A stretch of 8,130 nt of DNA from an uncultured Alistipes sp. GTDB lineage: Bacteria > Bacteroidota > Bacteroidia > Bacteroidales > Rikenellaceae. This document shows positions 7,851-8,130 of the stretch, in pieces (position 1 is the first letter of the stretch; each line of letters opens with the position of its first letter). The stretch spans positions 1 to 8,130 of the forward strand of contig CAJGDC010000064.1 in NCBI GenBank assembly GCA_904502005.1, in the 5' to 3' direction. The notes beneath the pieces were generated by a model that was not told where the DNA came from, did not search any database, and saw only the letters and a list, made by a program, of their open reading frames with translations. Made by a program: the position numbers and the translations under genes.

Positions 7851-7900
7851 ATATACCCTCTGCCGCTGTTGTGGCATTGTTTATAAAATGTGATTGGCGT
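7771..7900 (-). ncRNA. candidate structured antisense small RNA (about 125 nt)
   Basis: Inferred from three parts lying in the right order on the minus strand: a Bacteroidota -7-like box (7903-7910), the long stem-loop (7904-7797) and the G+C-rich stem with U run (7850-7771). A transcript starting a few bases inside 7903 would contain nearly all of the repeat and end near 7771, about 125-130 nt. It would be antisense to the leader of the gene at 7926 only if it started further upstream; as drawn it lies wholly in the gap. It matches no RNA family I recognise. No expression evidence is available. Confidence 0.35.
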
Positions 7901-7904
7901 TACA
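7797..7904. repeat. long interrupted inverted repeat (about 36 bp stem)
   Basis: Left arm 7797-7838 and right arm 7864-7904 are near-perfect reverse complements. The outer 17 bases TGTAACGCCAATCACAT (7797-7813) match 7888-7904 exactly. A middle 7 bases, ATAAACA (7814-7820), match 7878-7884 after a 3-base bulge. An inner 12 bases, GCCACAACAGCG (7827-7838), match 7864-7875 after a small internal loop (6 and 2 bases). The apical loop is 7839-7863 and contains GGGGGCTATATACCC. No known element is recognised: there is no target-site duplication, transposase or att-like context. Such a length in a 189-base gap is far beyond chance. It may act as RNA structure or as a DNA cruciform or recombination site. 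Confidence 0.9.
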
Positions 7905-7910
7905 AAAGTA
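7903..7910 (-). promoter_or_regulatory. possible minus-strand -7 box TACTTTTG
   Basis: TACTTTTG on the minus strand fits the Bacteroidota sigma-ABfr -7 element TAnnTTTG in all fixed positions. No TTG is visible at the expected -33 position (about 7930-7934), so only half of the promoter is present. The same 8-mer pattern also occurs inside coding sequence (for example TATGTTTG near 806-813), so on its own it is weak. Its place at the outer edge of the inverted repeat, pointing into it, is what makes it worth listing. Confidence 0.25.
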
Positions 7911-7925
7911 GTAAAAATATATAAG

Positions 7926-8130
7926 ATGACAGTAATTGAGATATTGAATTTTAATAAAGAGTTGCTAAATCGGCTTACAGAGATAGGATATAAGCCGGAA
8001 GACAGCAAGTATATCGACCTTTATTCCGACTACGAACGTATGCGGAGGAACGGCGACAAGGTGACTTATATAGTCAATGTGTTGGCCGATAAGTACGATG
8101 TGAGCGAACGCAAGGTGTATGGTGTTATCA
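7926..8130 (+). CDS. HTH regulator-like protein, 5' part (68 codons, runs off the window)
   Basis: The frame is open from ATG 7926 to the window end; the C-terminus is missing. Residues 1-22 (MTVIEILNFNKELLNRLTEI) look helical, followed by YIDLYSDYERMRRNGDK (29-45). The last visible part, VTYIVNVLADKYDVSERKVYGVI (46-68), has the spacing of a helix-turn-helix: LADKYDVS as first helix and turn, ERKVYGVI as recognition helix. This resembles the C-terminal 'ELA.KY.LSE..VY.II' of Mor/C-type phage activators and sigma region 4-like folds, but the N-terminal part does not match Mor well. A short DNA-binding phage regulator is the likely role. It has an A/T-rich leader with no Shine-Dalgarno box. It is separated from the tail genes by 189 bases holding the long inverted repeat, so it probably begins a new transcription unit. 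No clear + strand promoter was found. Confidence 0.65.
   Translation, partial: MTVIEILNFNKELLNRLTEIGYKPEDSKYIDLYSDYERMRRNGDKVTYIVNVLADKYDVSERKVYGVI

Noticed and set aside
7771..7925. Retron-type ncRNA (long hairpin before a gene)
   Set aside because: The gene after the hairpin is a short HTH-like protein with no reverse transcriptase motifs in its visible part, and the direction signals point away from it.
7737..7925. Insertion sequence or MITE
   Set aside because: There is no flanking direct duplication around 7797-7904, and no transposase fragment. Only the inverted repeat itself suggests it.
7808..8008. Minus-strand open frame of 66 codons across the inverted repeat
   Set aside because: It crosses the structured repeat and the start of the HTH gene, its residues have no domain-like pattern, and it is explained by the + strand gene and the repeat.
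1..8130. tRNA genes, CRISPR arrays or tandem DNA repeats
   Set aside because: No cloverleaf-like segment or regularly spaced short repeat was seen; the repeats in the fibre are protein-level and diverged.

Overview
The window looks like the distal-tail end of a late operon from a tailed phage or prophage of the order Bacteroidales. Three things point there. The gene starts lack Shine-Dalgarno boxes and sit behind A/T-rich leaders. The tail proteins have the 'RFNEGGQP', 'FDTT..KPIWWTGEKWVD' and 'NELSESSLNPVQNAV' style seen in Bacteroidales phage tail and fibre proteins. The one good promoter-like site fits the Bacteroidota TAnnTTTG -7 element. No terminase, capsid, integrase or transposase gene is in view, so the phage group is open. 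A Mu-like transposable phage is possible from the order baseplate-end protein, fibre, small HTH regulator, but this is not shown.

Layout, all genes on the + strand. Positions 12-533 encode a small protein resembling tail protein I/gp48 (baseplate end). It overlaps by 8 bases a 275-residue tail-proximal protein (526-1353). Ten bases later comes a 1923-residue fibre/tailspike (1364-7135). This fibre has an N-terminal attachment part, a Gly/Ser linker, a small beta-rich domain and two successive beta-helix units with homologous heads and tails. Thirteen bases further is a 195-residue protein with a PI-PLC X-type fold signature (7149-7736) in which several expected catalytic or metal residues are changed. 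These four genes are close enough to be one transcript. They would supply the adsorption apparatus: adaptor, fibre or depolymerase-like spike, and a possible lipid- or glycan-directed accessory protein.

The 189-base gap at 7737-7925 is the most unusual stretch. It holds a long interrupted inverted repeat (7797-7904, about 36 base pairs) whose loop is complementary to a C-rich segment just outside it (7779-7789). On the minus strand this gives a perfect 11-pair G+C-rich stem, counting two G-U pairs, followed at once by a U run. A TACTTTTG promoter-like element on the minus strand lies at the other end. The simplest reading is a small structured RNA of about 125 nt encoded antisense to the operon; a minus-strand terminator or switch is the alternative.

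From 7926 a new gene begins and runs off the window. Its 68 visible residues end in a helix-turn-helix-like segment resembling the C-terminus of Mor/sigma-region-4-type regulators.
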